The translations under genes were made by a program, and so were the position numbers. Source: Streptomyces liliiviolaceus (GTDB lineage Bacteria > Actinomycetota > Actinomycetes > Streptomycetales > Streptomycetaceae). Taken from it: a stretch of 64,000 bases of DNA. The DNA lies in NCBI RefSeq assembly GCF_018070025.1, contig NZ_JAGPYQ010000001.1, forward strand, positions 6,758,001-6,822,000. Reading direction: 5' to 3'. Below, in pieces: positions 7,867-17,431 of this stretch. Within the stretch, counting starts at the first letter, position 1, and each line of letters opens with the position of its first letter. The notes under the pieces are model-generated. The model had not been told where the DNA came from. It did not search any database and was given only the letters and a program-made list of their open reading frames with translations.

Positions 7867-9103
7867 CCGCGGGCGCCGGATCCGGGACGCCCGACGAGGC
7901 GCACTCCGGCAGCCGGATCGTGAACCGCGCGCCACGCCCCGGGCGGCCGGTGGCGGCCACCGTGCCGCCGTGATGGGCGATGACCTCCCGCAGCAGCGCG
8001 AGTCCCAGACCGTACTGTCCGCCCGCGTCGCCCCGGTGGAACCTCTCGAACAGCCGCTCCGCCTCGGCGGGATCGAAGCCGGACCCGGTGTCGGTGACGG
8101 TGAGCTGCACCGTCCCGTCGGCCTGCGCGAGGTCCACCTCGATCCGCCCGCCCGCCGGGGTGTGTCCGATCGCGTTCACCAGCAGCTCGCCGACCGCGCG
8201 GCGCAGCGCGGACTCGATGCCGTCGACGCACAGCGGATACGACGGACCGTTCACGACCACCGTGAGGCCGCTGTCGCGTGTGCGGTCCGACTCCTCGGCG
8301 ACCACCGACCGGGCCAGCGTCACCAGTTCGACATGGCGGTGCTCCGACCGCCGCGCCGGGTCCGCCGCGAGGCTCGCGGACAGCAGCAGGTCGTCCAGGA
8401 CCTCGCCGAGGCGGCCGACCGAACCGACCAGCCGGGCCAGTCCGTCCCGGTGCCGGGCCGGCAGATCGTCGGCGACCGCCTGCCGGGCCAGCACCTGCGC
8501 CCGCGTGTACACCTGGGTGATCGGGGTGCGCAGCTCGTGGCTGGCGTCCGCGACGAACCGGCGCTGCCGGGTGAGGGCGTCGGCCAGCGGGGCCACCGCC
8601 CGGCGCCCCAGGACGGCACCGGTCGCGGTCGCGGCAAGCAGTCCCACGACCTCGGCGACGCCCAGCGCCGACCACAGGTACCTCCGGTCGGCGAGCTGGA
8701 AACGCAGGTCGAACACCGCCTGCACCAGCTCGCCGTCCGCCCTGACCTGCGTCCGCACGAGGTAGACCGTGCCGTTGCGCCGTACGGTGCGTTCCACGGC
8801 CTCCCGGGTCCGCAGCGCCCGGTCCATGTCGGCGCGCACCGGGAAGCCGTCCGGGCTGTTCGCGAGCGGGATCGCGCCCGGTGTGTACAGCCAGGTGCAG
8901 ACCGGGGGGCTCGACAGGTCGCCGCGCGACGCGCCGTAGCGCAGCTCCCGCCGGACCTGCTCGTCCTGCGCGTGGGTCATGACCGTGTGGGCCACGCCGC
9001 CGACGAGCGTGATCAGCAGGGTGATGGTGGCGCCGGTGATCACCGAGATCCGCAGGCGTGCCCGGCGCACCGCCGCCCATTCCCCGTACGCCGACGCCCT
9101 CAC
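7847..9103 (-). CDS. Two-component sensor histidine kinase
   Basis: A 418-residue membrane kinase. One N-terminal helix (about 18-40) and a second near 150 bracket an extracytoplasmic domain of roughly 100 residues containing a single Cys. A HisKA domain follows with the phospho-acceptor in DASHELRTP (His about 189), and an HATPase_c domain has the N box (LLVNAIGHTP), DTGSGF and GLGLALL. GTG at 9103 overlaps the regulator stop (GTGA), so the pair is translationally coupled. The ligand is unknown. The divergently placed L,D-transpeptidase hints at cell-envelope sensing. Confidence 0.9.
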   Translation of the reverse strand: MRASAYGEWAAVRRARLRISVITGATITLLITLVGGVAHTVMTHAQDEQVRRELRYGASRGDLSSPPVCTWLYTPGAIPLANSPDGFPVRADMDRALRTREAVERTVRRNGTVYLVRTQVRADGELVQAVFDLRFQLADRRYLWSALGVAEVVGLLAATATGAVLGRRAVAPLADALTRQRRFVADASHELRTPITQVYTRAQVLARQAVADDLPARHRDGLARLVGSVGRLGEVLDDLLLSASLAADPARRSEHRHVELVTLARSVVAEESDRTRDSGLTVVVNGPSYPLCVDGIESALRRAVGELLVNAIGHTPAGGRIEVDLAQADGTVQLTVTDTGSGFDPAEAERLFERFHRGDAGGQYGLGLALLREVIAHHGGTVAATGRPGRGARFTIRLPECASSGVPDPAPAVTAGRW

Positions 9104-9780
9104 AGCGCCCCCAGGCGGTAGCCCAGGCCACGGACCGTGCGCACCACCTGCCGGCCGAGTTTGCGGCGCAGGTAGTAGACGTAGGTGTCGACGATGGAGG
9201 TCGCGGGCGTCTCGTGGAAGACGGCCCGGCGCAGCTCCGCCCGCGAGTACACGGTTGCGGGGCGGGAGGCCAGCACCCACAGCAGTTCGAACTCCCGCGC
9301 GGCGAGGGCGATCCGCTCGCCGTCGGCCAGTTCCACCTCGCGCCGGCTGACGTGCAGGTGCCCCGAGCCGATCCTCAGCACGTCGGCCACATCGAGTGCC
9401 CGGCGGCACAGAGCCCGTAATCGGGCGCTGAACTCGTCCAGCTCGAAGGGCTTGACCAGGTAGTCGTCGGCACCCGCGTCCAGGCCGTCGACCCGGTCGT
9501 GGACCGTGCCCATCGCGGTCAGCAGCATGACCGGTGTACGGACCGCGCGAGAGCGCAGCCGGCCCAGCAGGTCGAGGCCGTCGAGCACGGGCAGGCGCCG
9601 GTCGACGACGAGCACGTCGTACTGCCGGGCGAGGCCGAGGTGCAGGCCGCGCTGACCGTCCGTCGCCACGTCGACCGCGTATCCCTCGTCCCGCAACACC
9701 TCGGAGAGCATCGTGCCCAACTCCTGGTCGTCCTCGACCAGGAGCAGCCGCCAAGGGTCTTGCACACGCTCTTGCGCCAC
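9100..9780 (-). CDS. OmpR-family response regulator with a TTA codon
   Basis: A 226-residue DNA-binding regulator. The receiver domain has the acidic pair in LLVEDD, phospho-acceptor Asp60 in VLVVDRRLP, and Lys110 in YLVKPF. The C-terminal winged helix ends in YVYYLRRKLG and TVRGLGYRL. GTG at 9780 is preferred because GAGGGG lies about nine bases upstream; a GTG at 9828 is also in frame. Codon 121 is TTA (9418-9420 on the plus strand reads TAA). In Streptomyces this makes translation depend on the bldA tRNA and usually ties a gene to late growth or development. It probably controls its own operon and the divergent transpeptidase. Confidence 0.9.
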   Translation of the reverse strand: MAQERVQDPWRLLLVEDDQELGTMLSEVLRDEGYAVDVATDGQRGLHLGLARQYDVLVVDRRLPVLDGLDLLGRLRSRAVRTPVMLLTAMGTVHDRVDGLDAGADDYLVKPFELDEFSARLRALCRRALDVADVLRIGSGHLHVSRREVELADGERIALAAREFELLWVLASRPATVYSRAELRRAVFHETPATSIVDTYVYYLRRKLGRQVVRTVRGLGYRLGAL

Positions 9781-9934
9781 CGTCCCATTCCCCTCGCCCC
9801 GGTGCCCGTCAACGCCTCTGCGTGACACGCGAGTTCCGTGTACGGGAAGGCGCGGCCGAACGAGGATTCGATCGGCACGATCAAGCTAGCGCGTGGCCCC
9901 TCGGAAGGCGCTCGGGAGAAAGGATCCGTTTTCT

Positions 9935-9961
9935 GTTCACACCCGCTGCGCAAGCGTTCAC
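9935..9961. promoter_or_regulatory. GTTCAC direct repeats between the two-component system and the transpeptidase
   Basis: GTTCAC occurs at 9935-9940 and 9956-9961, a 21-bp step equal to two helical turns, and again at 10053-10058. Direct repeats on one face of the helix are typical of OmpR-family regulators, and GTTCAC resembles the unit of the Streptomyces PHO box. The rest of the 295-bp gap (9829-10123) shows no gene. Confidence 0.4.
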
Positions 9962-10123
9962 CGACCCGCGCCCGGCAGCCCAGGAGCCACAGCGAACCAG
10001 CGGCTCAGCGGCGCGGCTGCTCCTCACAGGAATCTCAGCCGGGACCCCACCCGTTCACAGCACGAACCCAGACAAGAGGAGCAGGCTGCACCCACACCAG
10101 TGGTCACCTCAGGAAGGCATCTC

Positions 10124-11398
10124 GTGGGCGTCTCGCACCTATCCGACGGGCCGGAGCCATGGTCCCGGCGGGGCGTTCTCGCCGTGCTCGCAGCCGTACC
10201 GGCCGCCGTGCTCACGGGCTGCGGCTCCCGGGCCGACGCCTCGGACGCGACCTCCGGCAGCACCCCCGCGGCCTCCACGGCCGCCTCCACCGCCACCGCT
10301 TCCGCCTCCGCCACGGCGAAGGCCCCCACTCTCACCCTCACCCCCGCCGACGGCAGCCGGAACGCCGACTTCACCAGCCCGGTCAAGGTCACCGCCTCCT
10401 CCGGCACGCTCTCCCACGTGCGGGTCACGGCCTCCGACGGCGCCGCCCTCGCCGGGTCCTTCGACGAGTCCCGTACGACGTGGACCTCCGACCGGAACCC
10501 GTACTCCGGCACCGCGTACACGGTCACGGCCGCGGTCGCAGCCGGGGCCGGGACCCAGGACGCCACCGAGCAGGCCCTCTCCTTCACCACCAGGACGCCC
10601 GCGAACACCTTCGTCGGGCGGTTCACCCCCGAGGCGGGGTCCACCTCCGGCGTCGGCATGCCCGTGTCCGTCACCTTCACGCACGCCGTGACGGACCGCG
10701 CCGCCGTCGAGAAGGCGATCACGGTGACCGCGGACCCGCAGGTCGAGGTCGTGGGGCACTGGTTCAGCGACACCCGGCTCGACTTCCGGCCCGAGGAGTA
10801 CTGGGCGGCGGGCACGAAGATCACCCTCGCCCTGCGGCTGAAGGACGTCGAGGGCGCGTCCGGTGTCTACGGCACCCAGTCCAAGGACGTCACCTTCCAC
10901 ATCGGCCGCGAGCAGATCAGTACGGTCGACCTGGCGGCGAAGACGATGACGGTACGGCGGGACGGGCGGACCCTCGCCACGTACCCCGTGTCGGGCGGGG
11001 ACGCCGAGCACACCACCTGGTCCGGGATCATGGTGATCAGCGAGCGGTTCGAGAAGACACGGATGGAGTCGTCCACGGTCGGGCTCGGCGACGAGTACGA
11101 CATCGGCGACGTGCCGCACGCACAGCGCCTGACGACCTCGGGCACGTTCATCCACGGCAACTACTGGGCGTCGTCGTCCGTCTTCGGCGACAGCAACACC
11201 ACGCACGGCTGCATCGGGCTGCGCGACGCCAAGGGCGGGGGCGACACCGCCGAGCCCGGCCACGCCTTCTACAAGAGCTCCATGCTCGGAGACGTGGTCG
11301 TGGTGGAGAACTCGGGCGAGGACACGGTGGATCCGGCGAACGGCCTCAACGGCTGGAACATGTCGTGGGCCAACTGGCGTGCGGGAAGCGCTTTCTGA
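10124..11398 (+). CDS. L,D-transpeptidase, lipoprotein
   Basis: A 424-residue exported peptidoglycan cross-linking enzyme. The N-terminus has SRRGVLAV, a hydrophobic stretch and the lipobox LTGC, so it is a lipoprotein and possibly Tat-exported. An Ala/Ser/Thr-rich linker and two Ig-like domains precede the YkuD catalytic domain. Catalytic His361 and Cys363 lie in THGCIGLRD, and IHGNYW supplies the other conserved His. This layout matches mycobacterial LdtMt2-type enzymes that form 3-3 cross-links. GTG at 10124 is used because AGGAAGG ends seven bases before it; upstream in-frame codons lack a site. It is divergent from the two-component system. Confidence 0.88.
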   Translation: MGVSHLSDGPEPWSRRGVLAVLAAVPAAVLTGCGSRADASDATSGSTPAASTAASTATASASATAKAPTLTLTPADGSRNADFTSPVKVTASSGTLSHVRVTASDGAALAGSFDESRTTWTSDRNPYSGTAYTVTAAVAAGAGTQDATEQALSFTTRTPANTFVGRFTPEAGSTSGVGMPVSVTFTHAVTDRAAVEKAITVTADPQVEVVGHWFSDTRLDFRPEEYWAAGTKITLALRLKDVEGASGVYGTQSKDVTFHIGREQISTVDLAAKTMTVRRDGRTLATYPVSGGDAEHTTWSGIMVISERFEKTRMESSTVGLGDEYDIGDVPHAQRLTTSGTFIHGNYWASSSVFGDSNTTHGCIGLRDAKGGGDTAEPGHAFYKSSMLGDVVVVENSGEDTVDPANGLNGWNMSWANWRAGSAF

Positions 11399-11471
11399 CG
11401 TCCCGTCCGATCCGCCCCTTCTTCATGGAGTGAACTCCCCGGCCCGCCGTGGGCAATCTCTGCTTTACCTC

Positions 11472-11530
11472 TTGACGCCCGGAGTGCCGAAGAGCACATT
11501 GGCCGCGCAGCTGTGATGAGAGCGCTCTCA
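11472..11530 (+). promoter_or_regulatory. Promoter and LacI-type operator of the GH16 gene
   Basis: TTGACG (11472-11477) and CACATT (11495-11500) are separated by 17 bp and fit a vegetative promoter. Just downstream lies the perfect 14-bp palindrome TGAGAGCGCTCTCA (11517-11530). Streptomyces LacI-family sugar repressors such as CebR bind similar GAGCGCTC cores in front of glycoside hydrolase genes. Confidence 0.6.
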
Positions 11531-11581
11531 AAGCTCTCGAAAAGCATCCGCGCACCCCCACTCCGTACCTAAGAGGCACCC

Positions 11582-12964
11582 ATGAGGGAAACTTCCGGCA
11601 CACCTGCAAGACCCGGCCGAATACGGCGCTCGGTCATCGCGCTCGTCGGCGTACTGAGCCTGGCGGCGGCCGGGGCCTCGGCGGCACAGGCCGACGCGCC
11701 CACGCCGCCCAGCGGCTGGACCCAGGTCTTCGTCGACGACTTCAACGGCACGGCCGGCACCGGCGTCAACACCGCGAACTGGCAGTACTCGACCGGCCAC
11801 GGCTACCCGGGCGGCCCCACCAACTGGGGCACCGGCGAGATCGAGAACATGACGTCCAGCACCAACAACGTGGCGCTGGACGGGGCCGGGAACCTCCGGA
11901 TCACCCCGCGGCGCGACGCCTCGGGCAACTGGACCTCGGGCCGTATCGAGACCAACCGCACCGACTTCCAGCCGCCCGCCGGGGGCAAGCTGCGCGTCCA
12001 GTCCCGTATCCAGATGCCCAATGTCACGGGCACGGCCGCCCGCGGGTACTGGCCGGCGTTCTGGATGCTGGGCGCGCCCTACCGCGGCAACTACCAGAAC
12101 TGGCCGGCCGTCGGCGAGCTGGACATCATGGAGAACGTCCAGGGCCTCAACACCGTGTGGTCCACGATGCACTGCGGCACCAACCCGGGCGGCCCGTGCA
12201 ACGAGACGACCGGCATCGGCGGCTCGACCGCCTGTCCCGGCACGACCTGCCAGGCGGGCTTCCACACCTACGGCCTGGAGTGGGACCGCTCTACGAGCGT
12301 GGAGGAGATCCGCTTCTACGTCGACGGCGTCAACTACCACACCGTACGGGCCAACCAGGTCGACGCGACGACCTGGGCGAACGCCACGAACCACGGGTAC
12401 TTCATCATCCTGAACGTGGCGATGGGCGGCGGCTTCGTGGACGCCTTCGGCGGTGGCCCGGACGGTGCCACGGTGCCGGGCAACCCGATGGTCGTGGACT
12501 ACGTGCAGGTGCTCACCTCAGGCGGCGGCACCACCCCTCCGCCGACCGGCAACCGCGACGCGTACAGCGCGATCCAGGCCGAGTCGTTCGACGGCCAGAG
12601 CGGCACGATCACCGAGACCACCACCGACTCGGGCGGCGGCCAGAACATCGGCGCGCTCGCCAACGGCGACTGGGTGCAGTACAAGGGCGTCAACTTCGGC
12701 TCCACGGCGGCCAAGCAGTTCGTCGCCCGGGTCGCGAGCGGCGCGGGCAACGCCGTCAGCGGTCTGGTGGAGGTCCGCCTCGACAGCCGTACGAGCACGC
12801 CCGTCGGCAGCTTCGCGCTGGCCAACACCGGTGGCTGGCAGAGCTGGCGGACCGTACCCGCGAACATCAGCAACGTCACCGGCACACACGACGTCTATCT
12901 GACCTTCACGAGCGGCCAGCCGGCGGACTTCGTGAACGTGAACTGGTTCAACTTCGGTCACTGA
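11582..12964 (+). CDS. Secreted GH16 beta-glucanase with C-terminal CBM6
   Basis: A 460-residue extracellular glycosidase. The signal peptide ends near ASAAQA (about residue 38). The GH16 domain carries the catalytic signature GELDIMENV with Glu179 as nucleophile, Asp181 and acid/base Glu184. A Gly/Thr/Pro linker at about 310-325 leads to a family-6 carbohydrate-binding module that starts near AIQAESFDGQSG. Endo-1,3-beta-glucanase (laminarinase) is the most likely activity, acting on fungal or algal glucan. ATG at 11582 has AGAGG about six bases upstream. It is monocistronic, with its own promoter/operator and a strong terminator. Confidence 0.92.
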   Translation: MRETSGTPARPGRIRRSVIALVGVLSLAAAGASAAQADAPTPPSGWTQVFVDDFNGTAGTGVNTANWQYSTGHGYPGGPTNWGTGEIENMTSSTNNVALDGAGNLRITPRRDASGNWTSGRIETNRTDFQPPAGGKLRVQSRIQMPNVTGTAARGYWPAFWMLGAPYRGNYQNWPAVGELDIMENVQGLNTVWSTMHCGTNPGGPCNETTGIGGSTACPGTTCQAGFHTYGLEWDRSTSVEEIRFYVDGVNYHTVRANQVDATTWANATNHGYFIILNVAMGGGFVDAFGGGPDGATVPGNPMVVDYVQVLTSGGGTTPPPTGNRDAYSAIQAESFDGQSGTITETTTDSGGGQNIGALANGDWVQYKGVNFGSTAAKQFVARVASGAGNAVSGLVEVRLDSRTSTPVGSFALANTGGWQSWRTVPANISNVTGTHDVYLTFTSGQPADFVNVNWFNFGH

Positions 12965-12988
12965 GGCCGTAGTCACGGCAGTCAGGCA

Positions 12989-13028
12989 CCGGTGGAGGGG
13001 CGGCCCGGTCGGGCCGCCCCTCCACCGG
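12989..13028. terminator. Strong hairpin terminator between convergent genes
   Basis: An 18-bp perfect stem with a GGTC tetraloop (left arm 12989-13006, right arm 13011-13028). It lies 25 bp after the GH16 stop and before the end of the AraC gene. No U-tract follows, as is usual in Streptomyces. It could end transcription from both sides. Confidence 0.85.
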
Positions 13029-13051
13029 CGTCTCCGCGTGACCCCGGCGTC

Positions 13052-14032
13052 TCAGCGCAGCTCCGCCCGGAACGCCACCGGTGTCGTGCCCGTGTGCTGG
13101 GTGAAGAACTTGGAGAAGTTGGCCGCGTCCGGGAAGCCCACGACGGCGCCGATGCGGCCGATCGGCATGTCCGTGTGGGCCAGCAGGCGCTTGGCCTCCA
13201 GGACGACCCGTTTGTCGATGAAGCCCTTGGGGGTCTCGCCGGTGGCGGCGCGGACCGCGCGGACGAGGGTGCGCCGGGAGTAGCCGAGGGCGTCGGCGTA
13301 GGCGCTGACGCTGTGGTTGGTGACGAAGCCCTTCTCGACGGCCTCGCGGAAGCGGGTGAAGGTGCTGTCCGCCCGCGCGTGGGCCGCGTCGGCGGCACCG
13401 GCCGCCAGATGGGCCAGGCGCAGCAGGAACGCGGTCAGGGTGTGCCGCAGCACGGCGGTGTGCAGGCTGAGCGGCAGGGTGCGCGTGTCGACGTACTCGC
13501 GTTCCAGCTGGGCGAGGGAGTTCTCCAGTCCGGTGAGCTGGTCGCGGTCGGGGCGCAGCAGCGGGGGCAGGTCGTAGCGGTAGAGGCCGGTCGCCTCGAC
13601 GGTGGCGCGGGGCAGGAAGCCCGGCTGCATGATCAGGGCGGTGCCGCGGTAGTCCGCCGCCGAGGAGAAGCGGTGCACCTGACCGGGCCGGATCCACAGG
13701 ATCTCGCCGTCCCCGGCCTCGTACTCGTCGAAGTCGATCATGTGGCGGACGGGGCCGCCCCGGAAGAACAGGACCACGTGGAAGTCGATGCGGTGGACGC
13801 GCTCGATCTGTTCACCCGAATGCCAGCTGCGGCCTGCTTCCATCGGGCCCACCTGCATGCCTACGCCGAGGACGCTGAGGTCGACGGGGAAGGGAAAGGT
13901 CTTGATCCCGGTCCGGCCGCCGTCATGTCCGCTCTCACGTCCATCCTCGTGCCCGACTTCGTACCCGCCCTCGTACCCGTCTTCGTGTCCGCCCTTGAAT
14001 CCGTCCTCGAATTGGGTGTTTGTGTCCGCCAT
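13052..14032 (-). CDS. AraC-family transcriptional regulator
   Basis: A 326-residue regulator with an N-terminal cupin-like ligand domain (about 45-190) and a C-terminal double helix-turn-helix (about 225-322; VSAYADALGYSRRTLVRAV and the second helix near DAANFSKFFTQHTGTTP). The first 40 residues are an odd Gly/His/Glu/Asp-rich stretch of repeated GGHEDGYE-like units encoded by imperfect 12-base repeats. The conserved domain starts near TFPFPVDLSV, so an internal start is possible. AGAAGGAC precedes the ATG at 14032. It is divergent from the pentose-phosphate operon, but control of that operon is only inferred from position. Confidence 0.88.
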   Translation of the reverse strand: MADTNTQFEDGFKGGHEDGYEGGYEVGHEDGRESGHDGGRTGIKTFPFPVDLSVLGVGMQVGPMEAGRSWHSGEQIERVHRIDFHVVLFFRGGPVRHMIDFDEYEAGDGEILWIRPGQVHRFSSAADYRGTALIMQPGFLPRATVEATGLYRYDLPPLLRPDRDQLTGLENSLAQLEREYVDTRTLPLSLHTAVLRHTLTAFLLRLAHLAAGAADAAHARADSTFTRFREAVEKGFVTNHSVSAYADALGYSRRTLVRAVRAATGETPKGFIDKRVVLEAKRLLAHTDMPIGRIGAVVGFPDAANFSKFFTQHTGTTPVAFRAELR

Positions 14033-14110
14033 GTCCTTCTCTTACCGGCTCGGTCCCGCGATCGTTGTCCCACTTTCACCAAAGGCTGACACAGGGGTAC
14101 CTTCCCCAGA

Positions 14111-14125
14111 AAAAGTCTGACTTTT
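14111..14125. promoter_or_regulatory. AT-rich palindrome upstream of tkt
   Basis: AAAAGTC-T-GACTTTT is a 15-bp inverted repeat in the 146-bp gap between the AraC gene and tkt. It stands out in this GC-rich genome and could bind a regulator or be part of either promoter. Nothing else specific is recognisable in the gap. Confidence 0.35.
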
Positions 14126-14178
14126 AAGGTTGAAGGCATCAGAGCAGTTATCGGGCTTCCGGTGAGGATTTGTTGAAG

Positions 14179-16266
14179 ATGAGCGCGCAGACACCTGACA
14201 GCTTGGAGTGGACCGACCTGGACCGCCGAGCCGTCGACACTGCCAGGCTGCTTGCGGCGGACGCCGTGCAGAAGGTCGGCAACGGCCACCCCGGCACCGC
14301 GATGAGTCTGGCCCCGGCCGCGTACACCCTCTTTCAGAAGGTGATGCGTCACGACCCCGCCGACCCGGAGTGGACCGGCCGCGACCGCTTCGTCCTCTCC
14401 CCCGGCCACACCTCGCTGACGCTCTACACCCAGCTCTTCCTCTCCGGCTACGAGCTGGAGCTGGACGACCTGAAGGCGTTCCGCACCCATGGCTCGAAGA
14501 CGCCGGGACACCCCGAGTACGGCCACACGGCCGGGGTTGAGACCACCACGGGCCCGCTGGGCCAGGGCGTGGCCAACGCGGTGGGCATGGCGATGGCCGC
14601 CCGCTACGAGCGCGGCCTCTTCGACCCGGACGCCCCCGAGGGCGAGTCCCCCTTCGACCACACCGTCTGGGGCATCGTCTCCGACGGCGACCTGGAGGAG
14701 GGCATCTCCGCCGAGGCGTCCTCCCTCGCCGGCCACCAGAAGCTCGGCAACCTCGTCTTCCTCTACGACGACAACCACATCTCGATCGAGGGCGACACCG
14801 CCACGGCCTTCTCCGAGGACGTGCTGAAGCGGTACGAGGCCTACGGCTGGCACGTCCAGCGCGTCGAGCCCTCGACGGACGGCGACTCGGCCGGCGACAT
14901 CGACGTACCCGCGCTGTACGAGGCCCTGACCGCCGCCAGGAACGAGACCGGGCGGCCCTCGATCATCGCGATGCGCACGATCATCGCCTGGCCCGCCCCG
15001 AACGCGCGGAACACCGAGGCCTCGCACGGCTCGGCGCTCGGCGCGGAGGAGATCGCGGCCACCAAGCGCCTCCTGGGCTTCGACCCCGAGCGGTCCTTCG
15101 AGGTGTCGGACGAGGTCCTGGACCACGCCCGTCGCGCCCTCGACCGCGGCGCCGAGGCCCACGCCGCCTGGAACAAGCAGCTCGCCGAGTGGCGCACCGC
15201 GCGGCCCGAGCAGGCGAAGCTCTTCGACCGGATCGTGGCCGGCCAGCTGCCCGAGGGCTGGGAGAACGCGCTCCCGGTGTTCGAGACCGGCACGTCCGTG
15301 GCGACCCGCGCGGCCTCCGGCAAGGTCCTCCAGGCCCTCGGCGGTGTGCTGCCCGAACTGTGGGGCGGCTCCGCCGACCTCGCGGGCTCCAACAACACCA
15401 CCATCGACAAGACGTCGTCGTTCCTCCCGGCGGGCAACCCGCTCCCCGAGGCCGACCCGTACGGCCGCACGATCCACTTCGGTATCCGCGAGCACTCCAT
15501 GGCGGCGGAGATGAACGGCATCGCGCTGCACGGCAACACCCGTATCTACGGCGGCACCTTCCTGGTGTTCTCCGACTACATGCGCAACGCCGTCCGCCTG
15601 TCCGCCCTGATGCAGCTCCCCGTCACCTACGTGTGGACGCACGACTCCATCGGTCTCGGCGAGGACGGCCCGACCCACCAGCCGGTCGAGCACCTGGCCT
15701 CGCTGCGCGCCATCCCCGGGCTGAACATCGTGCGCCCGGCCGACGCCAACGAGACCGCGATCGCCTGGGCCGAGATCACCCGGCGGCACGCGGTGAACCC
15801 GGCCCCGCACGGCCTGGCCCTCACCCGTCAGGGTGTACCGACCTACGAGGCCAACACCGACGCGGCCAGGGGCGGCTACGTTCTGCGCGACTCCTCCACC
15901 GAGGTGCCCGACGCGATCCTCATCGCGACCGGCTCCGAGGTGCAGCTCGCCGTGGCGGCACGCGAGCAGCTGGAAGCCGAGGGAGTGGGCACCCGCGTGG
16001 TGTCGATGCCGTCCGTGGAGTGGTTCGAGGAGCAGTCCGCCGAGTACCGGGAGAGTGTCCTGCCGACAGCCGTGAAGGCCCGTGTGGCGGTCGAGGCGGG
16101 CATCGGTCTCACCTGGTACCGGTACGTCGGTGACGCCGGACGCATCGTCTCCCTGGAGCACTTCGGCGCCTCCGCCGACGCCAAGGTCCTGTTCGCCGAG
16201 TACGGCTTCACCGCCGAGAACGTCGCCGCGTCCGCGCGGGAATCCGTCGCCGCCGCCCGCGGTTGA
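14179..16266 (+). CDS. tkt: Transketolase
   Basis: A 695-residue thiamine-diphosphate enzyme that moves C2 units between sugar phosphates in the non-oxidative pentose phosphate pathway. [16 protein letters not shown] near the N-terminus, the cofactor motif [10 protein letters not shown] with Asp-Asn (YDDN) downstream, and [18 protein letters not shown] are all present. Length is normal for the family. ATG at 14179 is chosen, with GAGG 11 bases upstream; TTG codons at 14170 and 14173 are less likely. It is the first gene of a seven-gene operon. In S. coelicolor a similar gene order is the second copy of this pathway (SCO6663-6658), from memory. Confidence 0.95.
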   Translation: MSAQTPDSLEWTDLDRRAVDTARLLAADAVQKVGNGHPGTAMSLAPAAYTLFQKVMRHDPADPEWTGRDRFVLSPGHTSLTLYTQLFLSGYELELDDLKAFRTHGSKTPGHPEYGHTAGVETTTGPLGQGVANAVGMAMAARYERGLFDPDAPEGESPFDHTVWGIVSDGDLEEGISAEASSLAGHQKLGNLVFLYDDNHISIEGDTATAFSEDVLKRYEAYGWHVQRVEPSTDGDSAGDIDVPALYEALTAARNETGRPSIIAMRTIIAWPAPNARNTEASHGSALGAEEIAATKRLLGFDPERSFEVSDEVLDHARRALDRGAEAHAAWNKQLAEWRTARPEQAKLFDRIVAGQLPEGWENALPVFETGTSVATRAASGKVLQALGGVLPELWGGSADLAGSNNTTIDKTSSFLPAGNPLPEADPYGRTIHFGIREHSMAAEMNGIALHGNTRIYGGTFLVFSDYMRNAVRLSALMQLPVTYVWTHDSIGLGEDGPTHQPVEHLASLRAIPGLNIVRPADANETAIAWAEITRRHAVNPAPHGLALTRQGVPTYEANTDAARGGYVLRDSSTEVPDAILIATGSEVQLAVAAREQLEAEGVGTRVVSMPSVEWFEEQSAEYRESVLPTAVKARVAVEAGIGLTWYRYVGDAGRIVSLEHFGASADAKVLFAEYGFTAENVAASARESVAAARG

Positions 16267-16285
16267 TCCCACTGCACGAAGGAAG

Positions 16286-17431
16286 ATGATCACTGTGACC
16301 CAGACCATCACCACCGCTGAACCCCTCAGGGCCCTTTCCGGCGAAGGCGTCTCCATCTGGCTCGACGACCTGTCCCGCAAGCGCATCACATCGGGCAATC
16401 TCGCCGAACTCGTCGAGACGCGGCACGTCGTCGGCGTCACCACCAACCCCTCCATCTTCCAGGCCGCGATCGGCTCCGGCGAGGGCTACGAGGAGCAGCT
16501 CGCCGACCTCGCCGCGCGCCGCGTCACGGTCGACGAGGCCGTACGGATGATGACGACCGCCGACGTCCGCGCCGCCGCCGACATACTGCGGCCCGTCCAC
16601 GACGCGACCGGCGGCCGGGACGGCCGGGTCTCCATCGAGGTCGACCCGCGCCTCGCCCACGACACGAAGGCGACGGTCGCCGAGGCCAAGCAGCTCTTCT
16701 GGCTGGTCGACCGCCCGAACGTCATGATCAAGATCCCGGCGACCACGGCCGGACTGCCCGCGATCACCGAGGTCATCGGCCTCGGGATCAGCGTCAACGT
16801 CACGCTGATCTTCTCGCTGGAGCGCTACCGCGAGGTCATGGACGCCTACCTGGCCGGCCTGGAGAAGGCGCAGGCCAAGGGCCTGGACCTCGCCACCATC
16901 CACTCCGTGGCCTCCTTCTTCGTCTCCCGCGTCGACAGCGAGATCGACAAGCGGCTGACGCAGGTGGGCACGGACGAGGCCCTCGCGCTCAAGGGCAAGG
17001 CGGCGCTCGCCAACGCACGGCTCGCGTACGAGGCGTACGAGCAGGTCTTCGACGGTGAGCGCTGGAACGCGCTCGGTGGCGCCCGCGCCAACAAGCAGCG
17101 TCCGCTGTGGGCCTCGACCGGCGTCAAGGACCCGTCCTACAAGGACACGCTGTACGTCGACGAGCTGGTCGCGCCCGGCACGGTCAACACGATGCCCGAG
17201 GGCACGCTGAACGCCACCGCCGACCACGGCGAGATCCGCGGCGACACGGTGAGCGGCGGTTACGCCCAGGCCCGCGCGGACCTGGACGCCGTCGAGAAGC
17301 AGGGCATCTCGTACGACGAGGTCGTCGGACAGCTGGAGACCGAGGGCGTCGCGAAGTTCGCGGTGGCCTGGGACGAGCTGCTGGACGCGGTCACGGTCTC
17401 GCTGAACAGCAAGGGAGTTGACGGCGAATGA
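16286..17431 (+). CDS. tal: Transaldolase
   Basis: A 381-residue class I aldolase that transfers dihydroxyacetone units between sedoheptulose 7-phosphate and erythrose 4-phosphate. The actinobacterial long-form sequence is clear: [27 protein letters not shown], and MIKIPAT with the Schiff-base lysine. ATG at 16286 touches the GGAAG ribosome site, so GTG at 16295 (nine bases after it) may be the true start. Its stop overlaps the zwf ATG (ATGA). Confidence 0.94.
   Translation: MITVTQTITTAEPLRALSGEGVSIWLDDLSRKRITSGNLAELVETRHVVGVTTNPSIFQAAIGSGEGYEEQLADLAARRVTVDEAVRMMTTADVRAAADILRPVHDATGGRDGRVSIEVDPRLAHDTKATVAEAKQLFWLVDRPNVMIKIPATTAGLPAITEVIGLGISVNVTLIFSLERYREVMDAYLAGLEKAQAKGLDLATIHSVASFFVSRVDSEIDKRLTQVGTDEALALKGKAALANARLAYEAYEQVFDGERWNALGGARANKQRPLWASTGVKDPSYKDTLYVDELVAPGTVNTMPEGTLNATADHGEIRGDTVSGGYAQARADLDAVEKQGISYDEVVGQLETEGVAKFAVAWDELLDAVTVSLNSKGVDGE

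Noticed and set aside
13861..16455. Minus-strand frame of about 860 codons over tkt
   Set aside because: Antisense shadow of transketolase; no motif and no ribosome site.
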